A DNA stretch of 64,000 nucleotides from Candidatus Terraquivivens tengchongensis (lineage in GTDB: Archaea > Thermoproteota > Nitrososphaeria_A > Caldarchaeales > Wolframiiraptoraceae). The translations under genes were made by a program, and so were the position numbers. Location of the stretch: assembly GCA_023268355.1 (NCBI GenBank), contig JALNJK010000001.1, forward strand, positions 124,001-188,000, in the 5' to 3' direction. Below are positions 1 through 8,171 of this stretch, in pieces (the stretch's first letter is position 1; every line of letters begins with the position of its first letter). The notes under the pieces are model-generated. The model ran no database searches, had not been told where the DNA came from, and was given only the letters and a program-made list of their open reading frames with translations.

Positions 1-103
1 GTCATTTTTAACAGATTCTGGGTTAAAAAGCTTTTAAAGGTTACAACTCATGCAGAACTATTTCACGAAAAACTTTTTGTTATCATGTAACTTCTAATGC
101 TTT

Positions 104-796
104 GTGCCAGGGCTGGGGAAGGATTGGTGGAGAGTCGTAAAGACACTCGACAGACTTTCATGCTTTTACGATGAACTAAACTCCGTGATCTCACTCGGTA
201 GGGATAAAGAGCTCAGAAGGATTACGGCCAGGAATTTAGGAAATGTAAGCGGTGTGGTGTTAGATGCCGGTGCGGGCAACGGTGCCATGACGAGGGCATT
301 ACTTGCCGAGAATCCAAACGTGAAGCTCGTCATCATGTTAGATTTCTTGCCGGAAATGCTGAAGAAAGCTAACGTCGAGGATTCGGTTTGCGAGAGACTC
401 GTCGGAGTGTTTGAGGCGATACCGTTGAGGGATGGCTCGGTAGATGGTGTTGTCATGGCATTTTCCTTACGCGATGCTTATGATATGAGCGCTGCGCTGC
501 AGAATATCAAGAGAGTCATGAAGAACTGCGGAAGGCTCTCAATCTTGGAGCTCAGCAAACCAGACAACGCGTTCAAGCGCCTCCTCGTCGCACTATATTG
601 GAGATTAATTTCGCCCATGCTGGCTTTTATGAGGTTAGGAAGAAAAGGTCTGTTGGCATACGAAATATACATAACCTATAAGAAGATGCCGGAGAACAGA
701 GCATTCATCAAATTAATGAGGGCTTTTTTCGAAAGTGTGAATGTTAAGAAGAAGATGCTGGATGGTGTAATATTGGTGAGCGCATTGCATAGTTAA
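104..796 (+). CDS. SAM-dependent methyltransferase, UbiE/COQ5-like
   Basis: Class I (Rossmann-fold) methyltransferase of 230 residues. The SAM-binding motif I is DAGAGNG at about residues 54-60, followed by an acidic strand end (IMLD, 77-80). A segment AFSLRDAYD near 119-127 resembles the GFGLRN signature of UbiE quinone C-methyltransferases. UbiE enzymes methylate demethylmenaquinone at the membrane, so a quinone or other prenylated aromatic substrate is possible, but the substrate is inferred only. The start is a GTG; no ATG lies in a better place. The gene stands alone, 33 bp upstream of nadM on the same strand, and may be co-transcribed with it. The 103 bases to its left hold no gene that I can see. 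Confidence 0.75.
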   Translation: MPGLGKDWWRVVKTLDRLSCFYDELNSVISLGRDKELRRITARNLGNVSGVVLDAGAGNGAMTRALLAENPNVKLVIMLDFLPEMLKKANVEDSVCERLVGVFEAIPLRDGSVDGVVMAFSLRDAYDMSAALQNIKRVMKNCGRLSILELSKPDNAFKRLLVALYWRLISPMLAFMRLGRKGLLAYEIYITYKKMPENRAFIKLMRAFFESVNVKKKMLDGVILVSALHS

Positions 797-829
797 ATAT
801 ACCTGCCAGCTATTTGTTAATGGTCTTTC

Positions 830-1360
830 TTGAGGAGAGCGTTATTCATAGGCAGGTTCCAGCCAATACATATAGGTCACGTCGAGGCAATAAAGCACAT
901 ACTATCCGAGAATGACGAACTCATAATTGTGGTGGGAAGTGCACAGTATAGCCACACATTCGATAATCCATTCACAGCTGGCGAGAGAATAGAAATGGTA
1001 AGGATGGCTTTGGAGGAAGCGGGTGTAGATCTTAGGAGGGTTCTTATAATACCGGTGCCCGACGTAGGTTCCCACTCTATATGGGTTGCGCATGTTAAAT
1101 CACTAGCACCAAGTTTTCAAACAGTATACACCAATAACCCGTTGGTAACACAACTGTTTAAGGAAGCAGGTTACGAAGTGAAACCAATTAATATGTTCAG
1201 GAGAGATGAACTCATAGCGACAAGGATAAGAAAGATGATGGTGGGAGATGAGGAATGGAGGGCGCTTGTACCAAAGTCTGTGGCACAGTTCATCGAGAAG
1301 GTAGAAGGCGTGAAACGGCTTAAGATGGTCGTCAGTACGGACTCTCCTGTTCACGCCTAA
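830..1360 (+). CDS. nadM: Nicotinamide-nucleotide adenylyltransferase (archaeal NadM)
   Basis: Transfers AMP from ATP to nicotinamide mononucleotide to make NAD+. The 176-residue length is typical of the archaeal NadM family. The N-terminus carries GRFQPIHIGH, the nucleotidyltransferase HxGH motif, and the C-terminal half carries IATRIRKMM, equivalent to the family's ISSTxIR ATP-binding motif. The start is TTG, because the ATG ten bases upstream is out of frame. The last 29 bases overlap the 3' end of the convergent SAM hydrolase gene. Confidence 0.92.
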   Translation: MRRALFIGRFQPIHIGHVEAIKHILSENDELIIVVGSAQYSHTFDNPFTAGERIEMVRMALEEAGVDLRRVLIIPVPDVGSHSIWVAHVKSLAPSFQTVYTNNPLVTQLFKEAGYEVKPINMFRRDELIATRIRKMMVGDEEWRALVPKSVAQFIEKVEGVKRLKMVVSTDSPVHA

Positions 1361-2147
1361 TGCGTATCCTTTCGCCGACCTTGGCGCCGATAATCTCCGC
1401 AGCACTCCCCATGTTAACGGCAATTTCTAGGAAGCCAGTGCCCCCGAATAAAATTAGCATGGAGCCAACGGGCACCTCTCCATAAGTTTTACATAAAGGA
1501 AGTATGTAATGCCTACCGCACAATTCGACTTCGTATTTTTCAGCTATGGGTCCTAGCAACATAAGAGACTCCTTAGATACGTTGGTTATGATGTTACCAA
1601 ACTTATCTATATGCATCAACTCCGCACATAACCAATAATCCTCGATTGTCGGCTCAAAATACTCAACCCTCATCATGTGTTTAATTTTCTTTCCCAGCCT
1701 CGCTGGTTTAACACCAATCGCAAGCTTAGCGGCTACGTATGCAAACACATCCCTTCCATGAAATGTCTCACAAGTTCTTGGTGGAATTTTTAATTCGTCT
1801 ATCTCATATATACTCATGATGCCGGCCGCACTTACTGCGGGCCACATAAGGCCAGTATCTGGACCTACAAAGGTATGTCCGGACTTCGTGACAACGATTA
1901 TCCCTTTCCTTTCTGTTCCAACTTTCGGATCAACCACACATACATGAATCGTGCCCTTTGGAAAGTGCTTCGTAGCCGTTAGAAGGATGAATGCCCCGCG
2001 CTTTTCGTCAAAGCTCGGTATTGCATGCGTTATATCGACTATTTGCGCGTCACGAGCAATGGAAAGTATCTTTGCCTTAACCTCTGCAACGTATGGGTCC
2101 TCCAAACCATAGTCCGTAGTTAACGTTATAATTGGTCTCTTTCTCAC
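1332..2147 (-). CDS. S-adenosyl-L-methionine hydrolase / hydroxide adenosyltransferase (DUF62 family)
   Basis: This family (formerly DUF62) splits SAM into adenosine and methionine using water or hydroxide; relatives are the halogenases SalL and fluorinase. The N-terminus has the family signature ITLTTDYG, followed by DPYVAEVKA and, further on, DPKVGTERK. I place the start at a GTG giving MRKRPIITLTTDYG, a 271-residue protein of normal family length. The frame stays open to about 2321, but a longer form would run into the divergent pth2 gene. The 87-base gap to pth2 probably holds both promoters. The 3' end overlaps nadM by 29 bases. Confidence 0.88.
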   Translation of the reverse strand: MRKRPIITLTTDYGLEDPYVAEVKAKILSIARDAQIVDITHAIPSFDEKRGAFILLTATKHFPKGTIHVCVVDPKVGTERKGIIVVTKSGHTFVGPDTGLMWPAVSAAGIMSIYEIDELKIPPRTCETFHGRDVFAYVAAKLAIGVKPARLGKKIKHMMRVEYFEPTIEDYWLCAELMHIDKFGNIITNVSKESLMLLGPIAEKYEVELCGRHYILPLCKTYGEVPVGSMLILFGGTGFLEIAVNMGSAAEIIGAKVGERIRIRREQESPY

Positions 2148-2234
2148 AAGCGGAGAAAAATCGAACCCTTCGATAAAGTTTTCCCGATTTGATTTAATAG
2201 AAGGCGTTACATAAGAACTATAGGAAGCTAGAAG

Positions 2235-2597
2235 ATGAACGATTTCCGATACAAGCAGGTAATCGTGGTAAGGACAGACCTTGGCATGAGCGTCGGTAAG
2301 CTTGCGGCCCAAGTAGGACATGCTGCCGTTTCGGCCGTGGAAGAGTGCAGGAGGCTTAAGCCTAAGTGGTTGGATGAATGGATGAAAGAGGGACAGAAGA
2401 AGGTCGTAGTCAAGGTGAGATCTAGGGACGAGCTCGAGGAGCTAAAGAAGAAGGCTGATATGCTCGGCATACCGAATGCTATCATATCCGATGCTGGTCT
2501 GACCGAGTTGGAGCCCGGAACTGTGACAACGCTTGGAATAGGTCCGGCCCCTTCCGAACTGGTTGATAAGGTTACAGGCAATTTACCTCTACTATGA
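2235..2597 (+). CDS. pth2: Peptidyl-tRNA hydrolase, type 2
   Basis: Releases tRNA from peptidyl-tRNA that drops off the ribosome. The 120-residue protein has the Pth2 core: [20 protein letters not shown] near the N-terminus, then [20 protein letters not shown] and LGIGPAP toward the C-terminus, all family signatures that include the catalytic Lys and Asp region. It begins with ATG and is followed 9 bases later by truD, so pth2-truD-trmI looks like an operon of tRNA-related genes. Confidence 0.97.
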   Translation: MNDFRYKQVIVVRTDLGMSVGKLAAQVGHAAVSAVEECRRLKPKWLDEWMKEGQKKVVVKVRSRDELEELKKKADMLGIPNAIISDAGLTELEPGTVTTLGIGPAPSELVDKVTGNLPLL

Positions 2598-2606
2598 GCT
2601 AATCGG

Positions 2607-3995
2607 GTGAATATAGTGATATTAAATAAGCTCCAGCCAAAAGACATCGAGCGCTTTATCGGCATAGAAGGTTACGCAACAAAGTCGGAAGGCATTGGAG
2701 GTGTGATTAAGGAAAGACCGGACGACTTCATGGTATGGGAGGTTTTGAAGGATGGAAGCGATGCGAAAAGGATGTTCGAAACGGGTTTTTCTACCGAGAA
2801 GTATGGAAAATTCTTGTTATGTGTCTTGCATAAAGTTGATGTCGATACGATATCGGCGATATCCCTAGTAGCTAGGTTGTTAGGCATTAAACAAGGAGAT
2901 GTGAGCATTTGCGGAATAAAGGACAGAAGAGCGTATTCGTGGCAGTTCATTACAGTGCCCAACAGCAGTGCGCTAATCTTGAACGAGGCTATCCAGCTAG
3001 CAGAACGTGTGTGGTTACGCCGAATATCCATGAGGGGCTCTAAGCTTTCGTCCGTTGAGCTACACAGAAACATGTTCGAAATCAAGATTTCGAATTTGCG
3101 ACTCGATAGCCATTCAGCGACCGCTCTAATAGAAAGAACTATCGATGAGTTGAAGCTGAAGGGCGTACCAAACTTTTTTGGACATCAAAGGTTTGGAGCG
3201 TCCAGACCGATAACGCACATCATCGGGAAGCTGATAATAAAGGGCATGCTTAGGGAGGCAGTTGAGGCGTTCATCACGGAGTGGACACCGTTCGAGCCGA
3301 AGGCTGTAAGGGAAGCAAGGATGAAGCTTGCCGAATCTTGGAATCCTGAAGATGTTCTCAAGTATCTACCGAAGCACCTCTCTTATGAACGAGCCGTGGC
3401 AGAATATCTGAAAAATAATACGCAAGACTATGCTGGTGCACTCAGAAGGTTGCCTTTGAGGCTTAGGAAGTTATTCGTGGAGGCATACTCATCATACATT
3501 TTCAATAAATGTTTATCAAAGTTATTGACAAAAAATTCCGAGCTATTGGTGCCGGAAGTTGGAGATTTGGTCGTTGAACTTGACGCTCATGGCTCGCCAA
3601 TCCGTAGGCCTTCCCTCTTACATCCTGGTGCCCTATCGCGAGCGACGTTCCTTGCTAGGGCTGGTAAATTGTCCACCCTCCTTCCAGTACCGGGATATAG
3701 GGTCATGCTACCGAATAATGAGAAGAGAAACATCTTAGAAGAAGTTCTGGAAGAAGAGGGTGTGGAGTTGGATGATTTTGTATCTAAGGCCCTACCAGAA
3801 GCAGCAACTACAGGTAGCTATAGGTCGGTTGTTATACCTTCTTGGGAATTCAAAATCTCTAACGTAAGGGAAGGGTACGTATGGGTTAGCCTATCCCTCC
3901 CAAGCGGATGTTATGCCACATCCTTATTAAGGGAGCTTATGAAACCTAGGAGCGCTCTTTGCTTCGAAGGCCACTTAGATAAATACCCGGCTTAA
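2607..3995 (+). CDS. truD: tRNA pseudouridine synthase D
   Basis: TruD isomerises U13 (and U35 in some eukaryotes) of tRNA to pseudouridine. The 462-residue protein carries the family motif CGIKDRRAYSWQF, whose Asp is the catalytic residue, and FFGHQRFGASRP later in the fold. The length fits archaeal TruD. The start is GTG at 2607 (MNIVILNKLQP). It sits between pth2 and trmI on the same strand with gaps of 9 and 33 bases. Confidence 0.95.
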   Translation: MNIVILNKLQPKDIERFIGIEGYATKSEGIGGVIKERPDDFMVWEVLKDGSDAKRMFETGFSTEKYGKFLLCVLHKVDVDTISAISLVARLLGIKQGDVSICGIKDRRAYSWQFITVPNSSALILNEAIQLAERVWLRRISMRGSKLSSVELHRNMFEIKISNLRLDSHSATALIERTIDELKLKGVPNFFGHQRFGASRPITHIIGKLIIKGMLREAVEAFITEWTPFEPKAVREARMKLAESWNPEDVLKYLPKHLSYERAVAEYLKNNTQDYAGALRRLPLRLRKLFVEAYSSYIFNKCLSKLLTKNSELLVPEVGDLVVELDAHGSPIRRPSLLHPGALSRATFLARAGKLSTLLPVPGYRVMLPNNEKRNILEEVLEEEGVELDDFVSKALPEAATTGSYRSVVIPSWEFKISNVREGYVWVSLSLPSGCYATSLLRELMKPRSALCFEGHLDKYPA

Positions 3996-4028
3996 GTCTG
4001 AATTAAGGGTGGTGCTGGAGGGGTCTCT

Positions 4029-4817
4029 GTGGGAGAAGTGATACAGGAGGGGTCTAGGGTTTTACTGTTGACAGAACGAAAGAAACGATACCTTGTTAAG
4101 GTTAAGCCCGGGGTAAAGTTTCACACCAGCGAGGGATACGTAGACCTATCTGAACTTATAGGTAAAAGGTACGGTACAAGGCTCACGAGCAACACGGGCT
4201 CCGTTTGGTTTGCTTTGAAGCCTACGATTGTGGATATAGTTATGAAGATGCCAAGGCCAACGCAGATAGTCTACCCTAAAGACCTAGGTACCATCATAAT
4301 CCTCGGGAATATTAAACCGGGTTCTAGGGTGCTTGAGGCCGGAACTGGCAGCGGAGTCCTAACAGCTGTTATAGCATCCTACGTCATGCCTAACGGTATA
4401 GTCTATAGCTATGACATCTCAGAAGAGTATTTAGAGAATGCTAGAAAGCAGCTTGAGGAGTTAGGCCTGTTACCATATGTAAAACTAAAGCGAGGCGACG
4501 TTATCGCGACGATAGAAGAAAGGGATTTAGATACGGTAGTTTTAGACATACCAACACCTTGGCTGGCAGTACCGAATGCCTATAAAGCATTATCTGATGG
4601 AGGTGTTTTTGTATCATTAAGTCCCACGATCGAGCAAGTCGTGGAGACCGTTGATGCGCTTAACTCGAACGGCTTCGTTGACATCACCACCATAGAGCTA
4701 TTAATGAGGACGCTAAGGGTTAAGAAAGGAATGACTAGACCTGACCATATAATGAGAGCACACACAGCCTATATCACGATAGCCAAGAAGGTCTGCCGCG
4801 ATTCCTCGGATTATTGA
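4029..4817 (+). CDS. trmI: tRNA (adenine-58 N1)-methyltransferase, archaeal TrmI
   Basis: Makes m1A58 (m1A57/58 in archaea) in the T-loop of tRNA, a modification linked to heat stability. The N-terminal beta-rich domain (residues 1-90) is followed by a class I methyltransferase fold with LEAGTGSGVLTAVIA as motif I, YDISEEY as the acidic motif and LDIPTPW as the NPPY-like catalytic motif, the form seen in TrmI. The GTG start is supported by a GGAGGGG ribosome-binding site five bases upstream. The last 7 bases overlap the convergent small basic gene. Confidence 0.93.
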   Translation: MGEVIQEGSRVLLLTERKKRYLVKVKPGVKFHTSEGYVDLSELIGKRYGTRLTSNTGSVWFALKPTIVDIVMKMPRPTQIVYPKDLGTIIILGNIKPGSRVLEAGTGSGVLTAVIASYVMPNGIVYSYDISEEYLENARKQLEELGLLPYVKLKRGDVIATIEERDLDTVVLDIPTPWLAVPNAYKALSDGGVFVSLSPTIEQVVETVDALNSNGFVDITTIELLMRTLRVKKGMTRPDHIMRAHTAYITIAKKVCRDSSDY

Positions 4818-5011
4818 GATGTCTTTTCTTGTCCTTCTCCTTCACTCGGTGTGGTGGTTTCTGTTGCCGGTTTTTCCTCTGTAGTTGGAGGAACTTCTTC
4901 GGCTGGCGCGGGTGCTACCTTCTTTACCCTCCTTTTAGCTGGCCCCCTCTTCTTGGCTTTTTTCTTTGCGGCCTTTCCCCTCTTCTTTCCTACTCTTTTT
5001 CTCTTAGCCAT
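4811..5011 (-). CDS. Small lysine/alanine-rich basic protein, unknown
   Basis: A 66-residue protein with two contrasting halves. Residues 1-33 are packed with Lys, Arg and Ala (AKRKRVGKKRGKAAKKKAKK, then KRRVKK), while residues 34-66 are rich in Pro, Glu and Thr and carry no basic block. The layout resembles the disordered tails of histone H1-like or ribosome-associated proteins, so nucleic acid binding is a reasonable inference, but I recognise no family. It starts with ATG and its 3' end overlaps trmI by 7 bases. Low complexity makes a spurious reading frame possible, but its position and start look gene-like. Confidence 0.6.
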   Translation of the reverse strand: MAKRKRVGKKRGKAAKKKAKKRGPAKRRVKKVAPAPAEEVPPTTEEKPATETTTPSEGEGQEKTSQ

Positions 5012-5062
5012 ACGCTTTCCCTATACGCTTTCTCACAACTCCTTAATATTTATTTTGGATGA

Positions 5063-5296
5063 ATGTTTGTCCTAGTATACAACGAGTGGGTGAATGTTTT
5101 GAGAAGCATTGTCTTGAAAAGTCTCATAACTGTTACGCTTACGATGTTGATAGGTTTATCTGTAGTGTTTAGCTACATTACTGAAAAATTATTGAATGCA
5201 TCACCACCTATGGGCACGATTGTGGCTACTATAGTGCTGGTCATAAGTACGGTTGCAGCTCTTGCAGTATTTTGGAAAGATAAAACTATGCAGTGA
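5063..5296 (+). CDS. Small two-helix membrane protein, unknown
   Basis: Encodes 77 residues with two hydrophobic stretches, about residues 18-40 and 50-70, separated by a short ASPPMG loop, ending in a short charged tail. It starts with ATG and runs convergently into the end of adkA with an 11-base overlap. I recognise no family. The hydrophobic pattern argues for a real membrane peptide, but expression is unproven. Confidence 0.45.
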   Translation: MFVLVYNEWVNVLRSIVLKSLITVTLTMLIGLSVVFSYITEKLLNASPPMGTIVATIVLVISTVAALAVFWKDKTMQ

Positions 5297-5906
5297 TGCC
5301 TTTTTGTTGCAGTAGGAATTCTATTAGGTTTGCTAATTCTTTGGCACACTCAATAGCATGTTGAAACGGGTATTGTTGGGGATAATAGTACTTAAGGATC
5401 TTCAGATAACATTTTGCTTCGTTTGCCGCCGCTATAGCAAACATTTTACTGATGCTTTGGTGCTCTTCTATAGCCTCTATGCTATCTAATCCCCTCTTTC
5501 GTATGGTCTCTTGGTCCATTTCTCTCCTTGCGAGTATGTCTTCGGGTCTGAATTCTAAAAACACTATCAAGTCAATATTTAATGCCCTAACAACTTCAGG
5601 TGGCAAACCTGAATAATATCCGTAAGGTGTGCTTATAGCAGCATGCGTATCTATGATGACAACACCGTCGCCCCGCGTTGCTATGGCCTCCGCGGCATGA
5701 AGCTGAAGGTTTCTATAATCCATAAGAGCGAGCTTTTTCCTCATCTCGTCCCTGTCCGTTACACCAAAGCGTTTGGAAGCTTCCTCGAGCATGACGTCGC
5801 CGAAATTTATGACAGAAACCGATGGCATAATTTCTTTGAGCTTTTTAAGGATCGTAGTCTTCCCAGCACCCGGTACAGCAACAACGACTATTACTGCTTT
5901 GACCAT
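5286..5906 (-). CDS. adkA: Archaeal adenylate kinase
   Basis: Catalyses ATP + AMP = 2 ADP. The 206-residue protein belongs to the archaeal AdkA type and not to the bacterial Adk type. It has the P-loop VPGAGKTT near residues 11-18, INFGDVMLEEA for AMP binding, DTHAAISTPYGYYSGLP as the family's long conserved segment and FRPEDILARR for the lid region. It starts with ATG. The gene runs in the same direction as the upstream zinc-ribbon gene 31 bases away, so the two may be co-transcribed. There is an 11-base convergent overlap with the small membrane protein gene. Confidence 0.93.
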   Translation of the reverse strand: MVKAVIVVVAVPGAGKTTILKKLKEIMPSVSVINFGDVMLEEASKRFGVTDRDEMRKKLALMDYRNLQLHAAEAIATRGDGVVIIDTHAAISTPYGYYSGLPPEVVRALNIDLIVFLEFRPEDILARREMDQETIRKRGLDSIEAIEEHQSISKMFAIAAANEAKCYLKILKYYYPQQYPFQHAIECAKELANLIEFLLQQKGITA

Positions 5907-5937
5907 AGGTAGGCCACGACGGAGTCAGCGCTTAATA

Positions 5938-6717
5938 TCAGAACTGCATCTCTAGTTGTTTTTCTAGCCTCTGTTTTTGGGCTAAGTACTCATCCTCTTT
6001 AAGCTCGCCGATTTTGTATCTCAGCTCTAGCTTATTGAGCTCGTGCTTTATCTTTCTATGCTGTTCCATCAGAACGTTCAAGCTTTCGAGCACGCTACTT
6101 AAGTCATTCACTATGAGGTTGATGAGTTCATCGCTTAGTTTGAGGCTTTTTCCGGAACTTTTGATCCTCTCTATTCTTGAGCGAACTGATTCTTCGAATG
6201 CTGGCAGATCTGCAAGCCTCACGTCGAAGGGGTTCTGTAAAAGCCCGAGCTTAGGTCTTAACTTTGAGAGCTCCTTGTCTATCTCCAGTTTTGACATGAT
6301 GTATTGTCTATCTGGTATCTCACCGACTTCATGTCTAACCTTAAGTTGGTTAAGCTTCGTCGTCAGCTCACCTATCCTCTCCTCTATCTTTATTTTTTCC
6401 TCCTGCAGCTTGTTTTCAAGCGTCTCGATCCTATTATGGTATTCTCTGTACACTTCCTCGAAGATGTCCACGTCGGCACCACCCTCCAAGAATATGTCTA
6501 AGAGTTTGAACCGCCATTTGTGGAGGTTGGCGATTTGCTCGATAAGCTTTCTTTCTTCAGCCATTTCTTCAGGTTTGGGAGCTTCTATGCTTGGTGCTTG
6601 TGGAGCAGCTTGTACTTCAACTACAGTCTCCAGCTCCTTTCCGCAGTACATGCAGAACTTCCCTTTGATTGTTGACTTGCCGCAATGTGGACACGTAACT
6701 CTCTCTACACCGCTCAT
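5938..6717 (-). CDS. Zinc-ribbon protein with long coiled coil and SHOCT-like repeats
   Basis: An N-terminal zinc ribbon (CPHCGK, then CMYCGK, i.e. two CxxC pairs) is followed by a Pro/Ala/Glu linker and about 190 residues of charged coiled coil. Two segments share one pattern, HEVGEIPDRQYIMSKLE and YKIGELKEDEYLAQKQRLE, with the G-E-[IL]-x(3)-[EQ]-Y spacing typical of SHOCT-like helical hairpins. I choose the ATG at 6717 over a GTG nine bases upstream; a TATA-like TTATAAAAATA lies about 30 bases upstream. It precedes adkA on the same strand. No specific function is known to me; zinc ribbon plus coiled coil suggests a scaffold or oligomeric adaptor. Confidence 0.7.
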   Translation of the reverse strand: MSGVERVTCPHCGKSTIKGKFCMYCGKELETVVEVQAAPQAPSIEAPKPEEMAEERKLIEQIANLHKWRFKLLDIFLEGGADVDIFEEVYREYHNRIETLENKLQEEKIKIEERIGELTTKLNQLKVRHEVGEIPDRQYIMSKLEIDKELSKLRPKLGLLQNPFDVRLADLPAFEESVRSRIERIKSSGKSLKLSDELINLIVNDLSSVLESLNVLMEQHRKIKHELNKLELRYKIGELKEDEYLAQKQRLEKQLEMQF

Positions 6718-6941
6718 AAGACTCACGATTTTCTGCTCAAATCGGTATTTTTATAACTTAAAACTTTTTTTATACTAAGGATTGAACCAGCTTACCGACG
6801 TACAAATCACGTATTTTTCCGGTAATTTCTCGGGCTTTTCTGAGTTTATTTTTCATTTAAAAAGCAAAATAAAAGGATTTTAGTGCCCAGAAAGGTTATT
6901 ATAGGGGAAATAAGCTGTATTTTTTACAAAGAGGGTTGTTC

Positions 6942-7175
6942 ATGGTTCAGAGTGAGCTCTCTACGGCTCCAATTCACAGAATAATAAAAAAGGCAGGTGC
7001 TGCCAGGGTAAGCGAGGAGGCGGCCGAAGAACTTAGACGCGTGCTGGAAGAGGTCGGCCTCGCTGTCGCGAAGGAAGCGTTAGGTCTGGCAAGCTATGCT
7101 GGTAGAAGAACGGTCAAACGTGAGGATATAGAAAGGGCTGCAAGGACGTTACTTAAGGGGATTTTCGCACCATAG
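6942..7175 (+). CDS. Archaeal histone
   Basis: A 77-residue histone-fold protein that wraps DNA as a dimer or polymer. The sequence fits the three-helix fold: PIHRIIKKAGAARVSEEAA, a long central helix through VGLAVAKEALGLASYAGR, then RRTVKREDIERAARTLL, with the conserved RRTV/D pair. I choose ATG at 6942 because a GAGGG ribosome-binding site lies six bases upstream; an in-frame TTG two codons earlier overlaps that spacing. The upstream 200 bases are AT-rich and hold no other gene; TTATTATAG at about 6896-6904 could be the TATA box. Confidence 0.95.
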   Translation: MVQSELSTAPIHRIIKKAGAARVSEEAAEELRRVLEEVGLAVAKEALGLASYAGRRTVKREDIERAARTLLKGIFAP

Positions 7176-7264
7176 GGTTTAAGGAAAGATCTGGCTCCCT
7201 AGTGTTTGACTCTCTGATTGATCTTAAAACTTAAGTTTAAGGAATCGATAAACGATAAGAAGCC

Positions 7265-8164
7265 ATGTACTGCATGAACATCAAAGTTTCTAAAGTCGTC
7301 TTTTTTATTTTGCTGTTCTTGCTTTTCCAGCCAATAGTCTTTGCCGAGAATTCCTACGCCGTTAAGGATGTAACTTTAACGGTTTTTGCGGATGGTGTTG
7401 TCCGGGTCAGCGCAGCAATTTCAGTCAACGAAGATGAGGCAACGATTACCCTCCCGCTTTTATCCTCACAAGAACACGTGTTCAATGTGGTTGTCTTTGA
7501 TGAAAACACGGTGCCGCTTGATTACGAATTTGGGGAGGGGAACATAACGATTTACTCTCTTGGTGCCAGCAATGTCTTGCTAGAATACGATACGGATGCT
7601 TTGACGCGTAAGGAGGCAGGACTGTGGACCCTGACAATTAGCACGCCTTTTGAGCTAAAAGTGGTGTTTCCCGAAAATTCTGTGTTGATGTACATGAACG
7701 CACCTCCATCAGTTATAAGCTCTGATGGAGGTAAGCTAAAGCTCACCCTTTACCCTGGGGATTGGGAGATAAGTTATGAGTTACTTTACCAAAGAACAAC
7801 GACCCACATAGTAACCCAAACGGTAATACAGACTACGGTCCAAACAAAAACCCAGACGACCCAACCTGTTGAAGTTATGCCCACGTCAGCTTATTATGCG
7901 CTGGTTGTATGTGCCATAATAACGATCGCAGTCGGACTAGTGTTAATTAAACATAGAAAAAGGTTCAAGGGTCTCAAAACAGAGGAGGCAGAAATTGTAC
8001 GTTTCTTGAAGGAAAATAACGGAAGAGCATTGGAGGCGGAATTAAGGGAAGCTTTCCCAAACATTCCTAGGACGACCATGTGGAGGCTCATTAAGAGGTT
8101 AGAAAAGAAAGGAATTCTCAGGGTTAGAAAAGTCGGGCTCCAGAACGTAGTAGAGCTAGCTTGA
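7265..8164 (+). CDS. Membrane-anchored winged-helix regulator with extracytoplasmic sensor domain
   Basis: The 299-residue product has, in order: a signal-anchor sequence (about residues 8-28), a beta-rich outside domain (about 30-175), a Thr/Gln-rich stalk (TTTHIVTQTVIQTTVQTK and following), one transmembrane helix (about 207-228), a basic stop-transfer patch (KHRKRFKG), and a C-terminal winged helix (about 238-299) with the recognition-helix pattern IPRTTMWRLIKRLEKKG. The domain order predicts a sensor outside the cell and a DNA-binding domain inside. This architecture occurs in other archaea, but target and ligand are unknown. It runs convergently into the secreted helical protein, 7 bases away. 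An AAACTTAAGTTT palindrome at 7227-7238 lies in its promoter region. Confidence 0.78.
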   Translation: MYCMNIKVSKVVFFILLFLLFQPIVFAENSYAVKDVTLTVFADGVVRVSAAISVNEDEATITLPLLSSQEHVFNVVVFDENTVPLDYEFGEGNITIYSLGASNVLLEYDTDALTRKEAGLWTLTISTPFELKVVFPENSVLMYMNAPPSVISSDGGKLKLTLYPGDWEISYELLYQRTTTHIVTQTVIQTTVQTKTQTTQPVEVMPTSAYYALVVCAIITIAVGLVLIKHRKRFKGLKTEEAEIVRFLKENNGRALEAELREAFPNIPRTTMWRLIKRLEKKGILRVRKVGLQNVVELA

Positions 8165-8171
8165 TAAAAAA

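Noticed and set aside
6014-6778. A 254-residue open frame opposite the zinc-ribbon coiled-coil gene
   Set aside because: It is rich in Ser/Leu from the reverse of Glu/Lys codons and shows no motif; it mirrors the real gene.
7227-7238. Palindrome AAACTTAAGTTT before the membrane-anchored regulator
   Set aside because: Short, AT-only apart from the centre, and within a TATA-like context; chance is likely.
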